In this document: piece after piece, positions 27,671-36,603 of the stretch
Numbering within the stretch: the first letter of the stretch is position 1
Layout: the number at the start of each line of letters is the position of its first letter
Program-made: the position numbers and the translations under genes
Notes under the pieces: generated by a model
Told to the model about the DNA's origin: nothing
Databases searched by the model: none
Seen by the model: only the letters and a program-made list of their open reading frames with translations
Source: Algibacter pectinivorans
GTDB lineage: Bacteria > Bacteroidota > Bacteroidia > Flavobacteriales > Flavobacteriaceae
DNA length: 64,000 nucleotides
Direction: 5' to 3'
Assembly (NCBI RefSeq): GCF_900112595.1
Contig: NZ_FOMI01000002.1
Location: forward strand, 16,690-80,689

Positions 27671-28717
27671 TTGAACAAATGGTTGTACCATATCGCGCTT
27701 GCTTTCCTGTTTTGTTTTTCTTGCGAAAATGAGCCAGTAGAACAATACGTGGCAACTCCAAGCCCTTTACAAATTCCAAAACTATTTTCAGACAATATAA
27801 TTGCACCAATAATCCCCATTAACAATCCACAAACCCAAGAAGGCATTGCATTAGGGAAAAAATTATTTTTCGATCCCATTTTATCTGGAAATAACACCCA
27901 AGCCTGCGCAGACTGTCATGCTCCAGAAAATGCATTTACAGATTCGGCTAAATTTAGCGAAGGCATAAACGGCAATTTAGGCACCAGAAATTCCATGCCT
28001 CTATTTAACCTAGCTTGGAATTACGATGAAAAATTCTTTTGGGATGGCAATACTTTTAGTTTAGAACACCAGGTATTTGTTCCTGTTTCAGACCCAACCG
28101 AAATGAATAGCAACTGGAAAGATGTCGTACTAAAACTACAACAACACAGCGAATACCCAAACTTATTTAAAAATGCTTTTGGCACAAATAATATCGATTC
28201 AACTTTAATATCAAAAGCCATTGCACAGTTTGAACGCACCTTAATTTCTGCCAACTCTAAATTTGACCAATATCTTTTAGGTGAAACCAAATTAACGCCC
28301 AATGAACTAAACGGTTTTAATGTTTTTATGGACGAAACCAAAGGCGATTGTTTCCACTGTCATGGTAGCGACAAAAACCCACTCTGGACAGACCATGCAT
28401 TTCATAACAATGGTCTAGACAACGCTTTTACAGATCTAGGTTTAGGTGCCGTAACAGGAGATCCAGCCGACAACGGAAAATTTAAATCCCCCTCGCTTAG
28501 AAACCTTGCCTTTACCGCGCCATATATGCATGATGGCCGATTTGCAACACTAGACGACGTTATAAACCATTACAGCCAAGGACTAAAAAACTCTGCAACT
28601 GTAGACCCTTTAATGAAAAAACTAAACCAAGGCGGTGTTCAATTATCTGATAACGACAAAGCCGATTTAAAAGCTTTTCTACTAACACTTTCGGATTATG
28701 AATTTATAAGCAATTAA
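27671..28717 (+). CDS. Di-heme cytochrome c peroxidase / MbnH-like lipoprotein
   Basis: A 348-residue exported protein with two c-type heme sites, CADCH (79-83) and CFHCH (near 227), in the CcpA/MauG/MbnH fold. Conserved stretches include PSLRNLAFTAPYMHDGRF and DDVINHY. A lipobox (LFCFSC) makes it a lipoprotein. The start is TTG: an in-frame TAA lies directly before it (27668-27670), and the N-terminal MNKWLYHIAL is needed for the signal. Being fused in operon to MbnP, it most likely oxidises a tryptophan of MbnP rather than acting only on peroxide. That is inference from the pair. Confidence 0.87.
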   Translation: MNKWLYHIALAFLFCFSCENEPVEQYVATPSPLQIPKLFSDNIIAPIIPINNPQTQEGIALGKKLFFDPILSGNNTQACADCHAPENAFTDSAKFSEGINGNLGTRNSMPLFNLAWNYDEKFFWDGNTFSLEHQVFVPVSDPTEMNSNWKDVVLKLQQHSEYPNLFKNAFGTNNIDSTLISKAIAQFERTLISANSKFDQYLLGETKLTPNELNGFNVFMDETKGDCFHCHGSDKNPLWTDHAFHNNGLDNAFTDLGLGAVTGDPADNGKFKSPSLRNLAFTAPYMHDGRFATLDDVINHYSQGLKNSATVDPLMKKLNQGGVQLSDNDKADLKAFLLTLSDYEFISN

Positions 28718-28832
28718 GTCTAAAAATAGGTATTAGATTACATTTAAAATGCATTTCATCGAAAAAATAGTTTATTTCAACTGAAAATAGTCGTTTTTTA
28801 GTACTTTTACAGTCCCCAAATCTGTCATTGTT

Positions 28833-29039
28833 ATGAACACAACTACTTTAAATGCGTTTTGTATTGCCTATGGACACAATTACTTCAGGCTTCACAAAGC
28901 CAACGAAAATACACCAGAACTTGTATGTAAGTCTTGTCGTGGTTATTTTAAATTTGAAAACAACGGCATAATAACACCCTTTTACAATTCAGAAAAGAGT
29001 GTCTTTACAGTTAATTTTCTTCACAAAAAAACGGCTTAA
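28833..29039 (+). CDS. Small CHCC zinc-binding protein, DUF1660-like (third copy)
   Basis: A 68-residue protein with FCIAYGH (C-x4-H) and CKSC (C-x2-C), then a short Phe-rich strand region and a basic tail. It shares the layout of the two tandem copies at 22426 and 22755 but is more diverged. It stands alone, 115 bp after the MbnH-like gene and 216 bp before sufA. No operon partner is obvious and the function is unknown. Confidence 0.65.
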   Translation: MNTTTLNAFCIAYGHNYFRLHKANENTPELVCKSCRGYFKFENNGIITPFYNSEKSVFTVNFLHKKTA

Positions 29040-29182
29040 TCCGTTAATTTTATTTTCATAATTAACCTATTATTAAGTACGAATGCAATAATAATTCGCG
29101 CTCTTATTACTTGATAAGTAAAACCTATTAAACTATATACTAATATAATGTTAGGTTATTCGATTTTCAGGGACTTATATTG

Positions 29183-29190
29183 TATATTTG
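29183..29190 (+). promoter_or_regulatory. Possible -7 element of the suf operon
   Basis: TATATTTG fits the Bacteroidota -7 consensus TAnnTTTG, 65 bp before the sufA ATG. I found no TTG at the right distance upstream, so confidence is low. Confidence 0.35.
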
Positions 29191-29255
29191 TGCTCTATTT
29201 AGAAACTGTCTTAATTTATGCATTAATACACATCTAAATTTAATAATAAAACAAT

Positions 29256-29585
29256 ATGATAAAAGTCTCTGAAACAGCAAAAAAGAAAGTGGTTGAGCTT
29301 ATGGCCGATGATGGTTATGATGCAACTGTTGACTATGTACGTGTTGGAGTAAAAAGTGGAGGTTGCTCTGGATTATCTTACGATTTAAAGTTTGACAAAG
29401 AACAACATGAAGGCGATAAAGTTTTTGAAGATAACAACATCAAAATCATAGTTGACAAAAAAAGCTTTTTATACCTAATAGGTACAACATTAGAATATTC
29501 TGGAGGGTTAAACGGAACAGGTTTCGTTTTTAACAACCCTAACGCCAACCGTACTTGTGGATGTGGCGAATCATTTTCATTATAA
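29256..29585 (+). CDS. sufA: HesB/IscA-family iron-sulfur assembly protein
   Basis: A 109-residue A-type carrier that receives Fe-S clusters from SufBCD and passes them to apo-enzymes. The three ligand cysteines are present in SGGCSGLSYDL and near the end in TCGCGESF. It begins the suf gene set, 15 bp before sufB. The arrangement and adjacency make the SufA role very likely, though IscA naming is possible from sequence alone. Confidence 0.92.
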   Translation: MIKVSETAKKKVVELMADDGYDATVDYVRVGVKSGGCSGLSYDLKFDKEQHEGDKVFEDNNIKIIVDKKSFLYLIGTTLEYSGGLNGTGFVFNNPNANRTCGCGESFSL

Positions 29586-29600
29586 AATAAGAAAAGTAAT

Positions 29601-31049
29601 ATGTCGAAGTATACCGAGGATGACTTACGCGAAGAATTAAAAACCAAAGAATATGAATACGGGTTTTATACGGATATAGAATCTGATACATTTCCTAACG
29701 GTTTAAATGAAGATATCGTTCGTGCTATTTCTAAAAAGAAAGAAGAACCAGAATGGATGACCGAATGGCGTCTAGAAGCCTTTAAAGCCTGGAAAGAAAT
29801 GATTGAGCCAGAATGGGCCAATGTACATTATAAAAAACCAGACTTTCAAGGTATTTCTTACTATTCTGCACCCAACAGCAAACCAAAATACGATAGTTTA
29901 GATGAGGTAGACCCTGAGCTTTTAGCAACTTTTGCTAAATTAGGTATCTCTATAGACGAGCAAAAAAAATTGGCTAATGTAGCTATGGATGTTGTTGTAG
30001 ATTCGGTTTCGGTTGCAACAACATTTAAGAAAACATTAGGTGAAAAAGGTATTATTTTTATGAGTATTTCGGAGGCTATTAAAGAGCACCCAGAACTTGT
30101 AAAAAAATATTTAGGTACCGTTGTGCCACAAAAAGACAATTTCTACGCGGCTTTAAACTCGGCTGTGTTTAGCGATGGATCTTTCTGCTACATCCCTAAA
30201 GGTGTACGTTGCCCTATGGAACTATCAACTTACTTCCGTATTAATCAAGCAGGAACAGGACAGTTTGAAAGAACTTTAGTAATTGCAGACGAAGGTAGCT
30301 ACGTAAGTTACCTAGAAGGCTGTACAGCACCAAGTCGTGACGAGAACCAATTACACGCTGCAGTAGTAGAGTTAATTGCTTTGGATGATGCCGAAATTAA
30401 ATACTCGACCGTGCAAAACTGGTTCCCAGGAAATGCCGAAGGTAAAGGTGGTGTTTACAATTTTGTAACCAAAAGAGGCTTGTGTGAAAAGAACGCTAAA
30501 ATCTCATGGACACAAGTTGAAACGGGTTCTGCAGTAACCTGGAAATATCCATCATGTATATTAAAAGGAGATAACTCGGTAGGTGAATTTTACTCAATAG
30601 CAGTAACAAACAACTACCAACAAGCCGATACTGGTACAAAAATGGTACACTTAGGAAAAAACACGAAGTCTACCATTATATCAAAAGGAATTTCAGCTGG
30701 AAAATCCCAAAACAGTTACCGTGGTTTAGTTCAAATAAACTCTAGAGCCGAAAACGCACGTAACTTTTCGCAATGCGATAGTTTACTAATGGGTAACGAA
30801 TGTGGCGCACACACGTTCCCGTACATTGAAGCTAAAAATAAAACAGCAAAAATAGAACACGAAGCAACAACAAGTAAAATTGGTGAAGACCAAATATTTT
30901 ACTGTAACCAACGTGGTATCGATACAGAAAAAGCCATTGCATTAATTGTAAACGGTTTTAGTAAAGAGGTATTAAATAAATTACCAATGGAGTTTGCCGT
31001 TGAGGCTCAAAAATTATTAGAAATTAGTTTAGAAGGCAGTGTTGGATAA
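29601..31049 (+). CDS. sufB: Fe-S cluster assembly scaffold protein SufB
   Basis: A 482-residue core subunit of the SufBCD scaffold, on which clusters are built from SufS-derived sulfur. Typical segments are [60 protein letters not shown] and the C-terminal [21 protein letters not shown]. Conserved Cys and the Glu/His of the latter region are the cluster and sulfur-transfer sites. Length is normal. The start ATG follows sufA by 15 bp. Confidence 0.96.
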   Translation: MSKYTEDDLREELKTKEYEYGFYTDIESDTFPNGLNEDIVRAISKKKEEPEWMTEWRLEAFKAWKEMIEPEWANVHYKKPDFQGISYYSAPNSKPKYDSLDEVDPELLATFAKLGISIDEQKKLANVAMDVVVDSVSVATTFKKTLGEKGIIFMSISEAIKEHPELVKKYLGTVVPQKDNFYAALNSAVFSDGSFCYIPKGVRCPMELSTYFRINQAGTGQFERTLVIADEGSYVSYLEGCTAPSRDENQLHAAVVELIALDDAEIKYSTVQNWFPGNAEGKGGVYNFVTKRGLCEKNAKISWTQVETGSAVTWKYPSCILKGDNSVGEFYSIAVTNNYQQADTGTKMVHLGKNTKSTIISKGISAGKSQNSYRGLVQINSRAENARNFSQCDSLLMGNECGAHTFPYIEAKNKTAKIEHEATTSKIGEDQIFYCNQRGIDTEKAIALIVNGFSKEVLNKLPMEFAVEAQKLLEISLEGSVG

Positions 31050-31111
31050 AACTTTTTGACCTTTCTGCCCAGGTAGAAATGGCATCCGTTTAACTGAAAA
31101 CATGAATAAAC

Positions 31112-31531
31112 ATGAAAAGCGTATTATTAATTTTATTAGCATCTTTTACGGTTTTAACAAGCTGTAAAAACGATTCGAAATCGGAAAACCAAAACACTAG
31201 TAATTCTTCATCTGAAGAAAAAACAGTAAAACAAAATGACGGACTCACACATTTAAAAGGTGAGTTTGTGTATTACGATGGTGCTGCGGTTTTACAAACA
31301 CACGCTAATATTTACGGTGTATTAATTACAGATAAGCTCAAGGAGTTAGACAAACAAGCCCAACAGTATAAAAGCGAACCAACAGATATGGTTTTAGTTG
31401 AAATACGCGGAAAAATAACAAACCAAAAAGACGAAAAAATTCTTTGGGAAAACAAAGTTGAAGTTATGGAAATCCTAAACGTAAAACCAACACCTAAAGA
31501 AGATAATAAAGTTATAAAATTAGAAAACTAA
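31112..31531 (+). CDS. Small lipoprotein of unknown function within the suf operon
   Basis: A 139-residue lipoprotein (MKSVLLILLASFTVLTSC, then a Ser/Asn/Glu-rich linker). The mature part, from LTHLKGEFVYYDGAAVLQTH to KVEVMEILNVKPTPK, is a small beta-rich domain with a METFHA-like look, but I do not recognise the family. It sits between sufB and sufC, in the same direction, with gaps of 62 and 86 bp. Its presence in a cytosolic Fe-S operon is odd and may be recent insertion. Confidence 0.75.
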   Translation: MKSVLLILLASFTVLTSCKNDSKSENQNTSNSSSEEKTVKQNDGLTHLKGEFVYYDGAAVLQTHANIYGVLITDKLKELDKQAQQYKSEPTDMVLVEIRGKITNQKDEKILWENKVEVMEILNVKPTPKEDNKVIKLEN

Positions 31532-31617
31532 CTGGAATAAAAAACAAACTACAAACTCTAAACCCATAGCAGAAGTAATCACTTGGGATTTTGAATTTGG
31601 AATTTTAAATATAAAGT

Positions 31618-32370
31618 ATGTTAAAAATAAATAATTTACACGCAAGCATTGAAGATAAAAGCATCTTAAAAGGTATTAATCTTGAGGTTAAAGCAGGTGA
31701 AGTACACGCTATAATGGGACCTAACGGTTCTGGTAAAAGTACACTGGCCTCTGTAATTGCTGGTAAGGAAGAATACGAAGTTACCGATGGTAACATTATT
31801 TTTGAAGGTGAAGATATCGAAGAATTAGCAGCCGAAGAACGCGCACACAAAGGTGTGTTTTTATCGTTTCAATATCCAGTAGAAATTCCTGGAGTGTCTG
31901 TTACTAACTTCATGAAAACAGCTATAAACGAAACACGTAAAGCAAAAGGTTTAGAGGATATGCCTGCAAAAGACATGCTTAAAATGATTCGTGAAAAATC
32001 TGAATTACTAGAAATAGATAGAAAGTTCTTATCACGTTCGTTAAACGAAGGATTTTCTGGAGGAGAAAAGAAACGTAACGAGATTTTTCAAATGGCTATG
32101 CTAGAACCTAAATTAGCGATTCTTGACGAAACCGATTCTGGATTAGATATCGACGCCCTTCGTATTGTAGCTAATGGTGTAAATAAATTAAAAAGCAAAG
32201 ATAACGCTGTTGTAGTCATTACGCACTACCAACGTTTGTTAGACTATATCGTTCCTGATTATGTACACGTACTTTATAATGGTCGTATAGTAAAATCTGG
32301 TGGTAAAGAACTAGCGCACGAATTAGAAGAAAAAGGTTACGACTGGATTAAAGAAGAAGTAAACGCGTAA
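31618..32370 (+). CDS. sufC: SufC, ATPase of the SufBCD complex
   Basis: A 250-residue ABC-type ATPase. Walker A is GPNGSGKST (about 32-40), the signature is LNEGFSGGEKKRNEI with the SufC-specific KKRNE, Walker B is LAILDETDSGLD, and the switch His is VVVITHYQRLLDY. It drives conformational change in SufBD for iron uptake. The preceding gap (31532-31617) is AT-rich without a clear promoter. Confidence 0.96.
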   Translation: MLKINNLHASIEDKSILKGINLEVKAGEVHAIMGPNGSGKSTLASVIAGKEEYEVTDGNIIFEGEDIEELAAEERAHKGVFLSFQYPVEIPGVSVTNFMKTAINETRKAKGLEDMPAKDMLKMIREKSELLEIDRKFLSRSLNEGFSGGEKKRNEIFQMAMLEPKLAILDETDSGLDIDALRIVANGVNKLKSKDNAVVVITHYQRLLDYIVPDYVHVLYNGRIVKSGGKELAHELEEKGYDWIKEEVNA

Positions 32371-32505
32371 ATAGTTGCAGTATTCAGTGGTAGTTTGCAG
32401 TGGCTTACTCAAAACTGATTACTAAAAATTTTAAAAGAAAGTAAACAGTCAAAATCAAAGTTTTAATTTATCGAAAACGGAGACTGAGACTGAAAACTGA
32501 AAACA
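32371..32505. repeat. Low-complexity spacer between sufC and sufD
   Basis: The 135-bp spacer contains imperfect CAGT-type repeats (CAGTATTCAGTGG...TTTGCAGTGG) and ends in a tandem ACTGA/AAACTGA run (32480-32504) that abuts the sufD start codon. No ORF or promoter seen. Confidence 0.5.
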
Positions 32506-33819
32506 ATGGATTTAAAAGAAAAATTAGTATCGTCATTTTTAGCATTAGAAAACAAAGTTGATATAGACAGCTATGTGCACGATGTTAGAACTGATGCTAT
32601 AAAAATATTTGAAGACCAAGGTTTCCCTTCTAAAAAAGAAGAAGCTTGGAAATACACCTCTTTAAATAGTATATTAAAAGAAGACTACAGTGTTTTCCCT
32701 AAACAAGAAAACGCATTAGAATTTAAGGATATTAAAAAGTACTTTATCCATGATATAGATACTTACAAAATTGTTTTTATAGACGGTAAATATGCTTCGC
32801 ATTTGTCGCAAACTACACACGATGGTATCGATGTATGTTTAATGTCTGCGGCATTAAGCAAACCAAAATACCAATTGGTTATTAAAAATTATTTTAATAA
32901 AGCAGCCGAAAAAGACAGTTTAACCTCTTTAAACACAGCCTTTTCTTGCGAGGGTGCTTACATCCATATTCCTAAAAATAAAATAGTAGAAAAACCTATA
33001 CAAATTCTACATTTTTCAACAGGAAACGAGTCTGCAACCATGTTACAACCACGTAATTTAGTTGTAGTTGGCGAGAATGCCCATGTGCAAATAATAGAGC
33101 GTCACCAAAGTTTAACAGAAAATCCTGTACTAACAAATAGTGTCACCGAGATTTTTGCTAGCAAACGTGCCATTGTCGATTTTTACAAAATCCAAAACGA
33201 CAACGAAAACGCAACGCTAATAGACCACACTTTTGTAAAACAAAGTAGAGAAAGTTTTGCTTCTGTGCATACGTTTTCTTTTGGTGGTAAATTAATACGT
33301 AACAATTTAAACTTCTATCAAGAAGGTGAGCGTATCGATTCTACCCTAAAAGGGATTACCATAATTGGTAACAAACAACATGTAGACCACAACACTTTAG
33401 TACACCATATAGAGCCTAATTGCGAAAGTCACCAAGATTATAAAGGTATTTTCGATGGTAAATCTACAGGCGTATTTAACGGAAAAGTATTAGTAAATAA
33501 AGAAGCACAAAAAACTAACGCATTTCAAGCCAACAATAATATTTTAATAAGCGATAAAGCCTCCATAAACACTAAACCGCAATTAGAAATTTTTGCAGAC
33601 GATGTTAAGTGTTCTCACGGGTGTACAATTGGGCAACTAGACGAAAGCGCTATGTTTTACATGCAAGCTAGAGGTATTCCAGAAAAAGAAGCCAAAGCCC
33701 TTTTAATGTTTGCTTTTAGTAATAACGTACTAAGCTCTGTTAAAATACCAGAATTAAAGCAACGTATTACCAAAATTATCGCCAGCAAATTAGGCGTAAA
33801 TATTGGTTTCGATTTATAG
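32506..33819 (+). CDS. sufD: Fe-S cluster assembly protein SufD
   Basis: A 437-residue partner of SufB in the scaffold. It opens with a helical segment (KKEEAWKYTSLNSIL, typical of SufD) and then a beta-helix. The conserved C-terminal part reads LEIFADDVKCSHGCTIGQLD and FYMQARGIPEKEAKALLMFAF, containing the SufD cysteine and histidine near the SufB interface. Length is normal. The ATG follows a low-complexity run directly. Confidence 0.95.
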   Translation: MDLKEKLVSSFLALENKVDIDSYVHDVRTDAIKIFEDQGFPSKKEEAWKYTSLNSILKEDYSVFPKQENALEFKDIKKYFIHDIDTYKIVFIDGKYASHLSQTTHDGIDVCLMSAALSKPKYQLVIKNYFNKAAEKDSLTSLNTAFSCEGAYIHIPKNKIVEKPIQILHFSTGNESATMLQPRNLVVVGENAHVQIIERHQSLTENPVLTNSVTEIFASKRAIVDFYKIQNDNENATLIDHTFVKQSRESFASVHTFSFGGKLIRNNLNFYQEGERIDSTLKGITIIGNKQHVDHNTLVHHIEPNCESHQDYKGIFDGKSTGVFNGKVLVNKEAQKTNAFQANNNILISDKASINTKPQLEIFADDVKCSHGCTIGQLDESAMFYMQARGIPEKEAKALLMFAFSNNVLSSVKIPELKQRITKIIASKLGVNIGFDL

Positions 33820-33830
33820 CATATTTTAGC

Positions 33831-33850
33831 ATTCCCTCTTTCGAGGGAAT
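33831..33850. repeat. Small palindrome and dispersed motifs between sufD and sufS
   Basis: ATTCCCTC and GAGGGAAT form an 8-bp stem with a TTTC loop just after sufD. The rest of the 164-bp gap (33820-33983) carries AGAGCGCAGTCGAAGGA (33915-33931), which I recall as a dispersed flavobacterial motif, and no T-run after the stem. Confidence 0.5.
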
Positions 33851-33983
33851 CTCTATATGTTAATTATAAAATTTTTATTTTGAAGCTAATCCCGCTTTCG
33901 GCAAAAGTTTATCCAGAGCGCAGTCGAAGGACTATATGTGAGGAGCTCCAACAAATGCCTCAATCGGGGCTAAACCACCCGCC

Positions 33984-35198
33984 ATGTTTAATGTAGAAGA
34001 CATACGAAAAGACTTCCCGATACTTTCTAGAAAAGTAAACGGTAAACCTTTAGTGTATTTTGATAATGCAGCCACATCGCAAACCCCACAACAAGTTATC
34101 GATGTTATTGTAGATTATTACTCAAACTACAATGCAAACATACACCGTGGTGTACATACCTTAAGTCAAGAAGCAACAGATTTATACGAACAAGCACGCC
34201 ATAAAATACAAGCACATTTTAATGCTAAGTTTGCGCACGAAATCATTTTTACATCGGGAACTACACATAGTATTAATTTGGTAGCCAATGGATTTTCGTC
34301 GTTATTAAAAAAAGGAGACGAAATTATTGTTTCTGCCTTAGAGCACCACAGTAATATTGTGCCTTGGCAAATGCTATGTGAACGTACAGGCGCTAGTTTA
34401 AAGGTCATTCCTATGAATGCCGAAGGCGAACTAGTCATATCAGAATTCGATGCATTACTGTCCAAAAACACTAAACTTGTATTTGTAAATCACATTTCAA
34501 ATGCATTGGGCACCATAAATCCTATAGAATATATCATCGAAAAAGCGCATCAAGTTGGTGCTGCAGTTTTAATTGATGGCGCACAATCGGCACCACATAT
34601 AAAACCAGATGTACAGGCTTTAAATGTCGATTTTTATGTAACATCGGCGCATAAAACCTGTGGACCAACAGGTGTTGGTATGCTTTACGGTAAAGAAGAA
34701 TGGCTAAATAAATTACCGCCTTATCAAGGTGGTGGCGAAATGATAGACGAAGTAACATTCCAAAAAACCACATACGCCGCTTTGCCGCATAAATTCGAAG
34801 CCGGAACACCAAACATATGTGGTGGTATAGCTTTTGGCGCAGCGTTAGATTATATGAACAGCGTAGGCTTTAAAGCCATTGCTAATTACGAACATGAACT
34901 TTTAGAATACGCCACAAAAAAACTTTTAGAAATAGAAGGTTTAAAAATTTACGGCACTTCAAAACAAAAAACCTCTGTTATATCTTTTAATCTAGAAGGC
35001 ATACATCCTTACGATGTTGGTACCATTTTAGATAAACTAGGTATTGCGGTAAGAACGGGACACCATTGCGCCCAACCCATCATGGATTTTTACAAAATTC
35101 CAGGAACCGTTAGAGCATCTTTTGCATTTTACAACACTAAGGCCGAAATAGATACTTTGGTTGAAGGTGTAAAAAAAGCAAAAATGATGTTATCCTAA
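33984..35198 (+). CDS. sufS: Cysteine desulfurase SufS
   Basis: A 404-residue PLP enzyme that takes sulfur from cysteine for cluster assembly. The PLP Lys is in TSAHKTCGPTGVGMLYGK (near residue 224) and the persulfide Cys in RTGHHCAQPIMDF (near 363), which is the type II (SufS) signature. The N-terminus DIRKDFPILSRKVNGKPLVY is typical. It lies 164 bp after sufD, the longest gap in the operon. Confidence 0.96.
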   Translation: MFNVEDIRKDFPILSRKVNGKPLVYFDNAATSQTPQQVIDVIVDYYSNYNANIHRGVHTLSQEATDLYEQARHKIQAHFNAKFAHEIIFTSGTTHSINLVANGFSSLLKKGDEIIVSALEHHSNIVPWQMLCERTGASLKVIPMNAEGELVISEFDALLSKNTKLVFVNHISNALGTINPIEYIIEKAHQVGAAVLIDGAQSAPHIKPDVQALNVDFYVTSAHKTCGPTGVGMLYGKEEWLNKLPPYQGGGEMIDEVTFQKTTYAALPHKFEAGTPNICGGIAFGAALDYMNSVGFKAIANYEHELLEYATKKLLEIEGLKIYGTSKQKTSVISFNLEGIHPYDVGTILDKLGIAVRTGHHCAQPIMDFYKIPGTVRASFAFYNTKAEIDTLVEGVKKAKMMLS

Positions 35199-35255
35199 CA
35201 GCTTTGGCTTATTTTTTGTACTATTTTTCAAATAACATTCAATTTATTATTCAAC

Positions 35256-35669
35256 ATGAAATATTTTACAATTTTACTAGTAAGCTTTTTAGCCCTAAAC
35301 GCCTGTAAAAACAGCAATACTAATCCAGATTCCAGCAATGCCGAACCACCATCGGGCACCTACACTATTAACACACTTCCAGAGCATAATAACATATCAC
35401 AAGAGTTAACAATAACTTTCGACGAGGCAACAAAAAAAGTATCAGGACATTCTGGCTGTAACCAATTTTTCGGCACCTATAACGTAAATGGAACTTCTTT
35501 AACGTTTAGCCAAATGGGGTCTACAAGAAAAATGTGCGATCCTAACGCAAATGCTTTAGAAACGGCTATGCTTCAATCGTTAAACCAAATTAACACCTAT
35601 ACTATAAAGGACAACGTATTACAATTAAAGGTAGATAATAAAACTTTTATTCAGGCCGTTAAAAATTAA
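35256..35669 (+). CDS. META-domain (HslJ-like) lipoprotein
   Basis: A 137-residue lipoprotein (lipobox in LALNAC, then a Ser/Asn linker). The mature domain, TYTINTLPEHNNISQELTI to VSGHSGCNQFFGTY and FSQMGSTRKMCDPNANALE, is a META/HslJ domain with its paired cysteines (GCN and MC). META proteins are envelope-stress associated in other bacteria; the precise role is unknown. It lies between sufS and sufE in the same direction, the second lipoprotein inserted in this gene set. Confidence 0.85.
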   Translation: MKYFTILLVSFLALNACKNSNTNPDSSNAEPPSGTYTINTLPEHNNISQELTITFDEATKKVSGHSGCNQFFGTYNVNGTSLTFSQMGSTRKMCDPNANALETAMLQSLNQINTYTIKDNVLQLKVDNKTFIQAVKN

Positions 35670-35683
35670 CATGCCTCTAACTA

Positions 35684-35714
35684 TTGAATAGCAAATTTAC
35701 TTATTGTATTTTTG
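35684..35714 (+). promoter_or_regulatory. Promoter of sufE
   Basis: TTG (35684-35686) and TATTTTTG (35707-35714) are separated by 20 bp, matching the Bacteroidota consensus. The sufE ATG begins 15 bp downstream. This gives the last part of the suf set its own promoter. Confidence 0.65.
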
Positions 35715-35729
35715 TAGAAAAAGTAACCT

Positions 35730-36152
35730 ATGAGTATTGAAGACATTCAAAACGAAATAATAGACGAATTCTCAATGTTTGAAGATTGGGAAGAGCGTTA
35801 CCAATATATGATTGATTTAGGGAAAGATTTACCCTTAATTAACGACCAATATAAAACGGATAGCAACATCATAAAAGGCTGCCAAAGTAAAGTTTGGGTT
35901 CATGCCGAAATGAACGACGATAAAATAGAATTTACTGCCGATAGTGATGCTATTATTACAAAAGGTATAATAGCTATTTTAATACGGGCTTTTTCAAACC
36001 AACACCCACAAGACATTATAGATGCCAACACCGATTTTATTGATAAAATTGGATTAAAAGAACATTTATCGCCAACACGAGCTAACGGTTTAGTAAGTAT
36101 GGTGAAACAACTTAAAATGTATGCCATAGCATACCAAACACAACTTAAATAG
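35730..36152 (+). CDS. sufE: Sulfur acceptor protein SufE
   Basis: A 140-residue protein accepting persulfide from SufS and delivering it to SufBCD. The acceptor Cys is in NIIKGCQSKVWVHAE (about residue 51). Other SufE landmarks are DWEERYQYMIDLGKDLP at the front and LSPTRANGLVSMVKQLK at the end. A convincing promoter lies just upstream, so it may be expressed independently of sufABCDS. Confidence 0.94.
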   Translation: MSIEDIQNEIIDEFSMFEDWEERYQYMIDLGKDLPLINDQYKTDSNIIKGCQSKVWVHAEMNDDKIEFTADSDAIITKGIIAILIRAFSNQHPQDIIDANTDFIDKIGLKEHLSPTRANGLVSMVKQLKMYAIAYQTQLK

Positions 36153-36165
36153 CCTGTGTTGTTAG

Positions 36166-36210
36166 TCCTGTAAAAACAGGAATATTAATACCATTTTCGC
36201 TTTCGCGGAA
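36166..36210. repeat. Hairpin and CGCTTTCGCGGAA motif in the sufE-sufT gap
   Basis: TCCTGT/ACAGGA (36166-36171, 36176-36181) is a small hairpin. The 15-mer TTCGCTTTCGCGGAA (36196-36210) recurs, in reverse orientation, at 9933-9947, and its 13-base core CGCTTTCGCGGAA also occurs at 62734-62746. Confidence 0.5.
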
Positions 36211-36227
36211 ATAAAAAATTTAGAACC

Positions 36228-36551
36228 ATGAGCGAAGCCATAGATACTGCCGAATTAGGCGAAAAAATAGTAAACGTTTTAAAAACGATTTACGATCCGG
36301 AAATCCCTGTTGATATTTACGAACTAGGATTAATTTACGATGTATTCGTAAACGAAGATTACGATGTTAAAATACTAATGACTTTAACAACACCTAACTG
36401 TCCTGTTGCTGAAACTTTGCCTTTAGAAGTTGAGGAAAAAGTAAAATCACTTAACCAGGTAAAAGATGCCGAGGTAGAAATTACTTTCGATCCGCCATGG
36501 ACACAAGAACTAATGAGCGAAGAAGCAAAATTAGAGTTAGGTATGCTTTAA
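36228..36551 (+). CDS. sufT: DUF59 / SufT-like Fe-S assembly factor
   Basis: A 107-residue MIP18/DUF59 domain protein. Motifs: YDPEIPVDIYELGLIYDV, LMTLTTPNCPVAETLP (conserved Cys) and VEITFDPPWTQELMSEEAK. SufT-type proteins help mature Fe-S enzymes downstream of SufBCD. It lies 75 bp after sufE in the same direction, with a small hairpin between them. The sufT symbol is supported by context; PaaD-like naming is excluded by lack of paa genes. Confidence 0.88.
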   Translation: MSEAIDTAELGEKIVNVLKTIYDPEIPVDIYELGLIYDVFVNEDYDVKILMTLTTPNCPVAETLPLEVEEKVKSLNQVKDAEVEITFDPPWTQELMSEEAKLELGML

Positions 36552-36603
36552 TTTGGCCGAGAGCCTGCAACTAAACAAAAAAACACTTTAAAAAATCATA
36601 TTT

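Noticed and set aside
32371-32505. CRISPR-like array
   Set aside because: The repeats are short, imperfect and without regular spacers; low-complexity sequence fits better.
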